This document shows, one piece after another, positions 46,176 to 53,791 of a stretch of DNA of 64,000 nucleotides. The first letter of the stretch is position 1, and every line of letters begins with the position of its first letter. The notes below the pieces were generated by a model. It searched no databases and was not told where the DNA came from. It saw only the letters and a list, made by a program, of their open reading frames with translations. Location of the stretch: positions 1 to 64,000 of the forward strand of contig JADJYW010000016.1 in assembly GCA_016719605.1 (NCBI GenBank). The letters run 5' to 3'. The translations under genes were made by a program, and so were the position numbers. The DNA comes from Lewinellaceae bacterium. GTDB taxonomy: Bacteria; Bacteroidota; Bacteroidia; Chitinophagales; Saprospiraceae.

Positions 46176-46736
46176 TTATAGGGCCAAAATGAACGGGAGG
46201 ATCAGGTGGGTCATCAGAAAACCGCCGACCATGAAGGAAATCGTGGCAACCAGTGATGGCCATTGGAGGGTGGAAAGTCCCATGATGGCGTGGCCGGATG
46301 TGCAGCCCCCGGCATAGCGTGTGCCAAAACCGACGAGAAAGCCGCCGACCACCATGAGCACGAAGCCGCGCAGGGTGAGCAGGCTGTCCCAGCTGAACAG
46401 GTCGGCGGGTACCAATCCGTCTATTTGGGTCACGCCGACAGCGGCCAGGTCGTTGACCAAATCCGGGTGTACCTGAATGGGATTGGGGTCTTTCATCCAC
46501 ACGGTGGCGACTACGCCGCCGAGGACGATGCCGGCGACGAAAAAGAGGTTCCACGCTTCTTTTTTCCAGTCGTACTGAAAAAATTTGATGTTGGCGGGTA
46601 TGCAGGCTGCGCAGATGTGGCGCAGGTTGCCCGAAATACCGAAGTGTTTGTTGCCCAGCAGGAGCAAAATGGGTACCGTGAGGCCGACGAAAATACCGGC
46701 GACCCACCAGGACCAGGGTTGTGTCAGAAGTTCCAT
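46176..46736 (-). CDS. Half-size YeeE/YedE family transporter (sulfur-related), first subunit
   Basis: 186 residues; membrane helices (WWVAGIFVGLTVPILLLLG; GFVLMVVGGFLVGFGTRYAG) and the signature RYAGGCTSGHAIMGLSTLQ with the conserved cysteine. A further pair ICAACIP in the first loop is unusual. The ATG at 46736 (MELLTQPWSWWVAGIF) is chosen, since the frame before it has no family match. Lies 14 nt after the persulfide dioxygenase-like gene and 18 nt before the second half-transporter: one operon. Confidence 0.87.
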   Translation of the reverse strand: MELLTQPWSWWVAGIFVGLTVPILLLLGNKHFGISGNLRHICAACIPANIKFFQYDWKKEAWNLFFVAGIVLGGVVATVWMKDPNPIQVHPDLVNDLAAVGVTQIDGLVPADLFSWDSLLTLRGFVLMVVGGFLVGFGTRYAGGCTSGHAIMGLSTLQWPSLVATISFMVGGFLMTHLILPFILAL

Positions 46737-46750
46737 ATTTTTTTTAAGTT

Positions 46751-48169
46751 TTAGAGCAAAGTGCTCGGACAAACGTAGTCCGTTAAGTTGAATTTTTCGC
46801 TTTCCTTGAGCGCCCTGAACCCGCCCTGCACCTCCACGAGGTTGTTGTAGCCGCGGGCGCGCAGGATACTGGTGAAGATCATGGAGCGGTAGCCGCCGGC
46901 GCAGTGGATGTAGGTCGTCGCTTCCTTGGGCATGAGCAACATGGATTCGTTGACAAAATCCAGCGGGGCATTTTCGGCCACTTCGAGGCGTTCGCTGTCG
47001 TACTCGCTTTTTTTGCGCACATCGAACACAGGTGCGGTTGGATCGGCGGCGAGGCGTTCGGCGAATTCATCCGGGCTGATGCTTTCGATGGTATCCACTT
47101 CCAGGCCGGCGGCCTTCCAGGCGTCTATGCCGCCGGCGAGGTACCCGAGGCAGTAGTCGTAGCCTACGCGGGCGAGGCGGGTGACCACTTCTTCTTCGCG
47201 GCCGGCTTCGGCTACGATCAGGAGTTCTTGTTTCACGTCGGGGATGAGGGCGCCTACCCAGGGGGCAAACTGGCCGTCAATACCGATAAAAATGGAATTG
47301 GGTACGAAGCCTTTGGCGAAGACCTGCTGGTCGCGGGTATCGAGGACGAGTGCGCCGGTTTCGTTGGCTGCGGCCTCGAAGGCGCGGGGCGACAGGGCCT
47401 GGGTGCCGCGTTGCACTACCTCGTCAATGCTGTCGTAGCCGTGTTTGTTGAGCGCCACATTGAGCGGGAAATAGGCCGGCGGCGGCATCAGGCCGGTGGT
47501 CACTTCTTTCACAAATTCGGCTTTGGTCATGTTGGCCCGCAGGGCATAGTTGGTTTCTTTTTGGTGGCCGAGGGTATCGAAAGTTTCCTTGGACATGTTT
47601 TTGCCGCAGGCGGAACCGGCGCCGTGGGCGGGATACACGATCAGGTCGTTGGACAGGGGCATGATCTTGTTGCGCAGGGAGTCGAACAGCGTTTCGGCTA
47701 ATTGTTCCTGGGTCAGGTGCGCGGCTTTTTGGGCCAGGTCGGGGCGACCCACATCGCCGATAAAGAGTGTATCGCCGGAGAACAGGGCCTTTTCCCGGCC
47801 GTTTTCGTCCAGCAGGAGGTAGCAGGTGCTTTCCATGGTGTGGCCGGGTGTGTGCAGCACCCGAAAGGTCAGTTTACCCACTTTGAACTCCTCGCCGTCC
47901 CGGGCAATATGCGCTGCGAAGGAAGGGCTTGCCGTTGGGCCGTACACGATGGGTGCGCCGGTTTTGCGGCTCAGGTCAATGTGCCCGCTGACAAAGTCGG
48001 CGTGAAAGTGCGTTTCAAAAACGTACTTGATCCTGGCGTTGTCTTTTTCGGCTTTTTCGATGTACGAAGCCACTTCCCGCAGGGGGTCTATCACAACAGC
48101 CTCGCCCGCGCTTTCGATGTAGTAGGCGCCCTGAGCCAGGCAGCCGGTATAGATTTGCTCGATTTTCAT
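46751..48169 (-). CDS. Persulfide dioxygenase-like MBL-fold hydrolase with two rhodanese domains
   Basis: 472 residues. N-terminal ETHE1/Blh-type metallo-beta-lactamase fold: THFHADFVSGH (~53-63), HTPGHTMESTCYL, DTLFIGDVGRPDL and YPAHGAGSACG; oxidises glutathione or similar persulfide to sulfite. First rhodanese (~255-360, ALVLDTRDQQVFAKGFVPNS) has no active cysteine (VAEAGREEEV); the second (~375-470) has it: YIHCAGGYRSM. First gene of a three-gene operon with two YeeE/YedE halves. Promoter TACTTTTG at 48259-48252 with a GTGA-N6-TCAC site centred 33 bp upstream, as for activation by the Crp/Fnr protein of this region. Confidence 0.92.
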   Translation of the reverse strand: MKIEQIYTGCLAQGAYYIESAGEAVVIDPLREVASYIEKAEKDNARIKYVFETHFHADFVSGHIDLSRKTGAPIVYGPTASPSFAAHIARDGEEFKVGKLTFRVLHTPGHTMESTCYLLLDENGREKALFSGDTLFIGDVGRPDLAQKAAHLTQEQLAETLFDSLRNKIMPLSNDLIVYPAHGAGSACGKNMSKETFDTLGHQKETNYALRANMTKAEFVKEVTTGLMPPPAYFPLNVALNKHGYDSIDEVVQRGTQALSPRAFEAAANETGALVLDTRDQQVFAKGFVPNSIFIGIDGQFAPWVGALIPDVKQELLIVAEAGREEEVVTRLARVGYDYCLGYLAGGIDAWKAAGLEVDTIESISPDEFAERLAADPTAPVFDVRKKSEYDSERLEVAENAPLDFVNESMLLMPKEATTYIHCAGGYRSMIFTSILRARGYNNLVEVQGGFRALKESEKFNLTDYVCPSTLL

Positions 48170-48185
48170 GTGTACTGTTTTTAAT

Positions 48186-48222
48186 TAAATCCGATTGATT
48201 CGATTAATCCGATTGATCAAAT
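48186..48222 (-). repeat. AATCGGATTAATCGAATC leader repeat
   Basis: Coding-strand repeats of AATCGGATT/AATCGAATC in the leader, ending ~17 nt before the ATG of the persulfide dioxygenase gene. Same family as the pepP leader. Confidence 0.6.
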
Positions 48223-48251
48223 GCCGCGTCAGTTTGGCTGAAATTCGGCGC

Positions 48252-48259
48252 AAAAGTAG
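48252..48259 (-). promoter_or_regulatory. TAnnTTTG promoter box of the persulfide operon (TACTTTTG)
   Basis: Exact TACTTTTG on the minus strand, 83 nt before the ATG at 48169. Confidence 0.6.
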
Positions 48260-48281
48260 CCGGGGTGGTTTCTAAAATTTC

Positions 48282-48295
48282 GTGACATGAGTCAC
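48282..48295. promoter_or_regulatory. Crp/Fnr-type operator GTGACATGAGTCAC
   Basis: Palindrome GTGA-N6-TCAC, the half-site spacing of Crp/Fnr proteins. Its centre is 33 bp upstream of the centre of the -7 box, i.e. near -42, a classical activator position. Confidence 0.6.
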
Positions 48296-48426
48296 GCGGT
48301 GGCAATCCGGTGCGAAAATAGGCGACTTGCCGTATTTTTTGACAGGATCAACAAGATTTTGAAACGCGGGGCAAAAGGCGACCCGAAATTGCCATGGGGG
48401 GGACTCGCACGGCACACAGTTTTTTG

Positions 48427-48563
48427 GTGGTGGCAAATTTCGAGTGATGGAACGCGGATTAAACGGATGCAGGCACCGCGGATTTTCACGGATTCCTTAA
48501 ATAAATCCGCGGTGCCTGCATCCGTTTAATCCGCGTTCCATCACTCGAAATTTGCCACCACCA
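48427..48563. repeat. Long palindrome, copy 2 (137 bp)
   Basis: Same element as 38519-38665, here just after the TauE gene. Inner stem shortened on one side (a 10-bp piece missing) and the variable inner bases changed on both arms together. The remaining part of 48296-48426 shows no gene. Confidence 0.9.
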
Positions 48564-48568
48564 GTTTT

Positions 48569-49390
48569 TTAATGCCCGACCATAGCCGCCGGATTCAGGA
48601 ACAGTTCCCGCACCAGGATGTAGATACCCATGATCAGGACAAACCAGCCGAATGCTTTTTGCAGTTTCACACCGTCCACGTTGCGGCTGAATCGGTTGCC
48701 GATAAAGATGCCGGCGATAGCGAGTGCGGTAACGGAGCCGAGCAGCAGCCAGTCGAGGTGGTAGTGGGTGATGTCTCCCAGAAAGCCGAACAGCGATTTG
48801 GCGGCGATGATGAGCAGCGAGGTACCCACGGCTTGTTTCATGGGGAGTTTGCTGAACAACACGAGTGCGGGGATGATCAAAAAGCCGCCGCCGGCGCCCA
48901 CCAGACCGGTGAGCACGCCCACTACGGCGCCTTCGAGCAGGATCATGGGGTAGTTGAATACCTGCGGAGCGGCAGGCTCCGAGGCGCTGCCGTTTTTCTT
49001 GGCCCGAATCATGGAGATGGAAGCAAACACCATCAGCAAGGCAAACAAAGCCATGATGAACATGGGTTTGGTGACCGACAGGCTGCCCACGGCGAAAATA
49101 GGATCGGGGATAAGCGGCACCAGCCAGGCCCGCGTGACATACACGGCGGCGATGGACGGTATGCCAAAAATGACTGCCGTTTTGAGGTTGACCAAGTGCT
49201 CCCGGTACTTGGGAAACGTGCCCACCAGACTGGTAGCACCGACAATAAATAAGGAATAGGCGGTGGCCACGATGGGGTCCACACCAAAAAGATACACTAA
49301 AACCGGGACGGTAAGAATACTGCCGCCGCCGCCAATGAGACCAAGAGAAACGCCTATCAGTGCCGACGCGAGGTAACCTGCGATAGCCAT
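48569..49390 (-). CDS. TauE/SafE family sulfite exporter
   Basis: 273 residues, about eight membrane helices. Signature GVSLGLIGGGGSILTVPVLV near the N-terminus and its repeat VGVLTGLVGAGGGFLIIPAL in the second half, the two-fold pattern of the family. Exports sulfite, sulfoacetate or similar organosulfur anions. Persulfide dioxygenase produces sulfite, so this gene likely removes the product. ATG 49390 is preferred to a TTG at 49399. A Crp/Fnr-type palindrome sits upstream at 49490-49503. Confidence 0.9.
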   Translation of the reverse strand: MAIAGYLASALIGVSLGLIGGGGSILTVPVLVYLFGVDPIVATAYSLFIVGATSLVGTFPKYREHLVNLKTAVIFGIPSIAAVYVTRAWLVPLIPDPIFAVGSLSVTKPMFIMALFALLMVFASISMIRAKKNGSASEPAAPQVFNYPMILLEGAVVGVLTGLVGAGGGFLIIPALVLFSKLPMKQAVGTSLLIIAAKSLFGFLGDITHYHLDWLLLGSVTALAIAGIFIGNRFSRNVDGVKLQKAFGWFVLIMGIYILVRELFLNPAAMVGH

Positions 49391-49458
49391 TTTGAACAAG
49401 TAAAAAATGATGAGTTACAATTCCGTCGCCTGGACGGGCATGCTGAGAAAGTGTGCCG

Positions 49459-49466
49459 CAAAGGTG
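49459..49466 (-). promoter_or_regulatory. Probable promoter box of the TauE gene (CACCTTTG)
   Basis: One mismatch to TAnnTTTG; 69 nt before the ATG and 34 bp from the operator centre, nearly the same spacing as in the persulfide operon. Confidence 0.4.
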
Positions 49467-49489
49467 TCGGCAGGCATGGCAGGCAATGC

Positions 49490-49503
49490 GTGATCTATAT
49501 CAC
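49490..49503. promoter_or_regulatory. Crp/Fnr-type operator GTGATCTATATCAC
   Basis: GTGA-N6-TCAC palindrome; both five-base arms (GTGAT/ATCAC) are exact complements. Located upstream of the TauE gene, at the spacing seen at 48282. Confidence 0.6.
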
Positions 49504-49526
49504 GGCGGGCAGTTTTTTATGAACGG

Positions 49527-50347
49527 CTAAGAGGAAAAGGATATTCCGATGCCGCCACCGGGGTACCAGTGGTTTTTCGGCTCTTCCCGAAAAAACAGGA
49601 ATTGCCGACCTGTTTCCAGGGAGAAATTCAGCAGAGCGGGGCATGCTTCCGCGTTGTCGCTCAAGATGATAGATTGTGCGTGCAAATGATTCCGAATCGT
49701 CAGATACTCCTGGTACTCGTAGTCCATCGAGTGATCGCTATCGTTGATGAACAAATCAATCGGTGTTTTCAGGTTGGAAAGACTTTCGATCGAATCGCCA
49801 TACAGGATTGCACCAACTTCTTTGTAGATGCCGTCGAGCAGATAACCGGCTTTCGGGTTTATGTCGGTTCCATAGTACTGGCCTTCAAAACCTTCCGCAC
49901 GATTTCGGAGCAACGCCGAGCACAGCAACACGGCGCCGTGTCCTTTGTCTACCCCGGTTTCGACGACGAGTTTAGGTTTCATGATCCGGGCAAAAACATA
50001 CCAGCCCAGTCGCCGCCCAAACCGAACTTCGGTATCGGACCAGCGGCCTAAATCGGATTGGCTCACCTTTGTGGAAATGTAGTCGCGCAGGGTTTGATCC
50101 TGCGAGGCTTCTTCTATGTACTTCCAGACGGTCGAATAGTCCTTTTTGAGTACGAGGGCTATGAAACATGCCATGTACCGCAAGTTATTTGGCGTCAGGT
50201 CGTAGGTAAAGTTGGTATCTTCTTTCGACTCGAAACCCCATCTCAAAATTTGCCCGTACCTGAAGTTGAATTGTTTGGTGGCATAGTAAATACGCCGAAA
50301 AAAAAATTCAGTAGCCAGATGCGTTTTAAACGTGCTTTGATTCGCAT
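49527..50347 (-). CDS. Class I SAM-dependent methyltransferase (Methyltransf_24-like), frame-broken near its start
   Basis: About 273 residues. SAM-binding glycine-rich strand LVVETGVDKGHGAVLLCSAL, second strand YYGTDINPKAGYLLDG, then IDLFINDSDHSMDYEYQEY with the acidic pair typical of Methyltransf_24. Substrate unknown; such genes often methylate sugars or small metabolites. The frame with ATG at 50347 (MRIKARLKRIWLLN...) meets the main frame after a run of nine A (50297-50305, plus strand); ten would give one frame. Without this correction the first usable start is a TTG at 50246. Codon use is less GC-rich than in neighbours, and it is not obviously linked to the sulfur genes around it. Confidence 0.75.
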
Positions 50348-50414
50348 TTTAGAGCGTGTATGATTTTAGGTTACACTATGGATATGGCACTCGCTGGATG
50401 GATTTGTTTGTGCG

Positions 50415-51041
50415 CTAAAGTTTCACAATTTCAATCCCGTTTTTCAGCAACCGTACTTTTCCCGCTTCGGCGAGTTTTTTCATCAGGCGGGAAATGACCT
50501 CCCGGGAGGAGTTCAGTTCATGTGCGATTTCGGTGTTGGTGATTTCCAGCACGTTGGTACCGAGGGTATCGCGGTGGCGGCGCAGGTAAAATTCGAGGCG
50601 TTCGTCCAGGTTTTTGAACGCGATACTGTCAATAGTTTCGAGCAGTTCCTCGTACCGTTTGCGGTAGGTACTGATGACGAAATAGTACCAGGTGCGGTAG
50701 TCGCGCATCCAGTTTTCGGTATGTTCGAGGGGCACCACGAGCAGGGTGGCATCGGTGACGGCTTTGGCGGTGACGGCGCTGGAGCGGTGCGTGCGGTCGC
50801 AGATCAGCGAAAGTGCGCAGCCGTCGCCGGGCTGGAGGTGGTACATAAAAAACTCGTTGCCTTCCTCGTCCTCGCGGAAAAGTTTGACGAGGCCATCCAG
50901 CACGATGATCGTGTTTCGGATATTCTGGCCGGTCTGGAGCAACACTTTGCCGGCGGGCACTTGCAGGAGGCGGCCTTTGTGCTCCAGTTCGGTGCGGAGC
51001 GCTTCTTCGAGGTCGGGGAAAAGTTCGCGGAGGTTTGTCAT
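50415..51041 (-). CDS. Crp/Fnr family transcriptional regulator
   Basis: 208 residues: cyclic-nucleotide-binding-type beta roll (~30-130), long dimer helix, and winged helix-turn-helix (ITNTEIAHELNSSREVISRL, ~165-185). No Fnr-type cysteine cluster at the N-terminus. Two cysteines in GDGCALSLICDRTHR (C75, C81) correspond to the CALSxxCC-like segment common in Bacteroidota Crp proteins next to sulfur genes, so a thiol/persulfide sensor is conceivable (inference). Two GTGA-N6-TCAC palindromes in front of the persulfide and TauE genes are the likely targets. Promoter box TACTTTCG at 51092-51085. Confidence 0.9.
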   Translation of the reverse strand: MTNLRELFPDLEEALRTELEHKGRLLQVPAGKVLLQTGQNIRNTIIVLDGLVKLFREDEEGNEFFMYHLQPGDGCALSLICDRTHRSSAVTAKAVTDATLLVVPLEHTENWMRDYRTWYYFVISTYRKRYEELLETIDSIAFKNLDERLEFYLRRHRDTLGTNVLEITNTEIAHELNSSREVISRLMKKLAEAGKVRLLKNGIEIVKL

Positions 51042-51084
51042 GTAAATTGTTGTCGAACCAAAAACTGGATGTTGGTAGCCGGGG

Positions 51085-51092
51085 CGAAAGTA
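51085..51092 (-). promoter_or_regulatory. Promoter box of the Crp/Fnr gene (TACTTTCG)
   Basis: One base from TAnnTTTG; 44 nt before the ATG. Confidence 0.4.
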
Positions 51093-51242
51093 GAAAAAAC
51101 ACGACTTTCTGCAAAGGGATCACACCGCAAGCATCCGCAGCGGCCCCCGGCTGATGTCAATCCTGGCCATACCACGACACACCACCCGGCCTTTTCGCCT
51201 TTACAGAATATGTGCACCAACCGTTCACCTAAACCACGACCA

Positions 51243-51674
51243 ATGAAAAAGGCAAACCGCTACGCTTACGAGCAAGGGACTGGCAGCCAGTTTTCCTCGG
51301 CTTGCTTTCATAAAATTTTGACATTCCTTGTCCTGTTTGCTTCCGGTCCGGCAGCGCCGGCTCAAAACTTTTCCCCCTACCTGACAGGACCGTATCCTGC
51401 CGTGGGAGGTAAATTTTTTATCCGCACCTAACTGGTTTGCTGCCAGACTTCGTCCGATAACTGGGCGGATGCACTCGGGGCAGATGAACGGCGCCACCGC
51501 ACGGCCGGCACATTCCGGGCGCTGAACGAAGCCTTCAATCCGCACGATATCTTTTTCGTGCCGGGCGTTTTCGATCAGGGGGATTGCGAAGAAACATTAC
51601 CTGACGCTCCTGCCAACAAAAAAATCCGTGAAACCTGTGGTAAAAAATGCTTCGTCGCAGGCAGGGCTATATAG
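51243..51674 (+). pseudogene. Decayed secreted protein, possibly an M43-like metalloprotease N-region
   Basis: ATG 51243 opens a 144-codon frame with an in-frame TAA at codon 63 (51429-51431). The first part has a signal-like helix (ILTFLVLFASGPAAPAQ). After the stop the same frame reads on with protein-like sequence (RALNEAFNPHDIFFVPGVFD), resembling the pro-region/early domain of Bacteroidota M43 peptidases (LNxxFxPHxIxFV). It then ends at TAG 51674 without a zinc motif. Read as a remnant: one nonsense mutation plus loss of the 3' part. The family guess is weak. Confidence 0.5.
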
Positions 51675-51764
51675 TTGCGATCTACATTTTTTGGTGGGGT
51701 AAAAATGTTTTTAAACACACTTTTTCAAACGGAAAAGTGTGAATTTGTTGCAAAAAGTCAAGCG

Positions 51765-52156
51765 ATGCAAAGAAACCTGTACCAGGCCCTGCTTCAATGG
51801 AAAAACGCCCCAGCCCGAAAACCCCTGATTTTGCAAGGGGCAAGGCAGGTGGGCAAAACCTGGCTGATGAAAGAATTCGGCAAAAACGAGTTTGAGCAAG
51901 TCGCCTATCTAAATTTTGAAAGCAACGCCCGTCTGCAAACAATTTTCACTACTGATTTTGATATCCGGCGCATCTTGTCCATCTTGGAAATCGAGATCAA
52001 CCAAAAAATTCGGCCGGACAAAACCTGAAATCAAAAAGCCTGAGCGTATTTGTGGAGCAATTCAAGCCCCGGCTCGCCTACCGAAGTTCCATGAGCGCGT
52101 ACCGCGCGCAAGGCTGGATGACGAATTTGCCGTTGTACGGGATTAATGGGTTGTGA
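51765..52156 (+). pseudogene. DUF4143-type AAA ATPase remnant with internal deletion
   Basis: The N-terminal part (MQRNLYQALLQWKNAP, then Walker A GARQVGKTWLMKEFG and FEQVAYLNFESN) is the start of the ATPases that carry a C-terminal DUF4143. At about 52012 the frame changes abruptly, and another frame gives the family's C-terminal end (AGQNLKSKSLSVFVEQF ... WMTNLPLYGINGL, stop 52154-52156). Roughly 250-300 central codons, including Walker B, are missing. Both ends are kept, so this is an internal deletion and not a 3' truncation. Confidence 0.65.
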
Positions 52157-52371
52157 TGGAGAAAAGAGGAGTTACCTCAAGTACCTGCCGCGCCGAAGTC
52201 CGGCGCGAAGGGCGCCGCCCCCTTGCGGGCAAGGCCGCCCGCCGCGGGTGAAGGAGCAGATGATGGTGACGCGTAGGGTGTTTTAGTTTTGAGTGAACGG
52301 GGGCATGGGCTACGTGGCCGCGCTTAGTCGGCTATGTGAGACCATGCATAGTTCGCTTATTTTTGTTTACT
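52157..52371. other. Gene-free spacer
   Basis: Contains GC-rich short palindromic pieces (GCGCCGAAGTCCGGCGCGAA; GGCGCCGCCCCCTTGCGGGC) but no reading frame with protein character. Confidence 0.4.
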
Positions 52372-53445
52372 TTATTGCTTCAAAATCTTTTGCCCAAAAA
52401 CCCACCGCGCACGGCGCACTTCCAGCCAGTAAACCCCTGCCGGCAAATCCTTCATAGGTATCATAAGGTCACCTTTGCTTGACAAGGCGCTAACAGTTTG
52501 ACCACTGGAATTGAGCAAACGAAGATTGGTTTTTGGCTCATATTCGGCAGAAAAACGCACATGCAAAATATCGGACACCGGGTTGGGCTGCACGGTAAAA
52601 GGCTTGGCTGCAAGAATATCGGAAGTGAACACGGAGGAATCGCATGGCTCGCTGCACAGGGGTAGCACAGGATCCATAATGAGGTTGGACGGCTGATTTG
52701 GGATGCAGGTTATTTGAGTGCCGGAAGTAAATAGTTCTGTTAAGTCGTTAGGCAAGACCGGCAGGCAGACGATGGCGGAATTGTAAGCACAATCCAAAGT
52801 TATCAGGCTATTAGGCAGTGTAGGCAGGATATCCAGATTATTATGGGAGCAATACAGTGTTCCCAGATTGTCAGGCAACGTAGCCAGGGAGTTCAGTTGA
52901 TTGTAGTCACATCCAAATTCTATCAGATTGTGAGGCAGAACGGGTAGAGAAACAAGATTATTAAAGGCGCAACTTAAAACTGTCAGACTGTTGGGCAGTG
53001 TAGGTAGGGAATTAAGTGTATTGTGATAACAATGCAATAATTGTAAACTGGCAGGCAAGTAAGGCAGGGAACTCAGTTCATTGCCAAAGCAATACAACTC
53101 TATCAGATTGTCGGGCAGGTCAGGCAGGGAATCCAATGAATTGTAATGGCAATACAAGTATAGATTAGGCAAAGAATCCAGATTATTGTATTGACAATAT
53201 AAAGTGTAAAGATTAACAAAGCCTTCAATTCCCGATAAATTGGAAATATTGGATTCGGATACATCAAGCGAAGTTTCAGTTTGAGCAAACGGTGTCAGGT
53301 TATTATTGAGGTCAATACACGGAGGGCAATCAGCACGGATGGCATCGGCAAAATTTGAGTCAGGGATGTTTTGAGTGCTCGCATTATGTACGCAAAAGCA
53401 TAATGCTATAGAGAAAAACACAGTGATAGTAATATGTGTATTCAT
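52372..53445 (-). CDS. Secreted leucine-rich-repeat protein with type IX secretion (type A) sorting domain
   Basis: 357 residues. Signal peptide (ITITVFFSIALCFCVHNAST), then ~9 LRR units of 20-21 residues with the pattern LPxxLxxLxCxxNxLxSLPxLP (~80-260), similar to LRRs of surface/BspA-type proteins. The C-terminal ~80 residues (FTVQPNPVSDILHVRFSAEY ... LPAGVYWLEVRRARWVFGQK) form a Por_Secre_tail sorting domain for type IX export. The LRR region is markedly more AT-rich than the rest of the window, suggesting recent transfer or repeat expansion. Likely role: adhesion or protein binding outside the cell. Confidence 0.85.
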   Translation of the reverse strand: MNTHITITVFFSIALCFCVHNASTQNIPDSNFADAIRADCPPCIDLNNNLTPFAQTETSLDVSESNISNLSGIEGFVNLYTLYCQYNNLDSLPNLYLYCHYNSLDSLPDLPDNLIELYCFGNELSSLPYLPASLQLLHCYHNTLNSLPTLPNSLTVLSCAFNNLVSLPVLPHNLIEFGCDYNQLNSLATLPDNLGTLYCSHNNLDILPTLPNSLITLDCAYNSAIVCLPVLPNDLTELFTSGTQITCIPNQPSNLIMDPVLPLCSEPCDSSVFTSDILAAKPFTVQPNPVSDILHVRFSAEYEPKTNLRLLNSSGQTVSALSSKGDLMIPMKDLPAGVYWLEVRRARWVFGQKILKQ

Positions 53446-53791
53446 ATTATTTATCGATTTAGTTAAAGCGAACTATTACACTCCCGCACCCTAACACCTA
53501 AGTAAAAACACGACGTGCGCCTTTACCCCCATTTTCGGTACTTATCCCGCACTTCGTGTTTTTACTGATCCGTTGAGGTGCGTGTAAGCCCGCTACGGAC
53601 GCACACGCCCCCGCCTCCGGCAGCAGGGCCGGAAGCGGGGGCGCGGGTCATCATCATGTTGGCGGGTTTTGTCCCATTGGAATTTGTTTTGGCCTGCGAA
53701 AGGTAGCGCCCTGGTTTTGTCCGGCCAAGCGCCACAAAAGGAAAGTTTTTCTGCTGCATCTTTTTTCTCCACAGAAACGCAGGAGACCACC
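53446..53791. other. Gene-free spacer, 346 bp
   Basis: Left part: AAACACGACGTGCG and GCACTTCGTGTTTTT form an imperfect inverted pair (53505-53565). The middle is GC-rich (CCCCCGCCTCCGGC ... GCCGGAAGCGGGGGCG, an inverted repeat near 53609-53642, possible terminator). No convincing gene. Confidence 0.45.
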
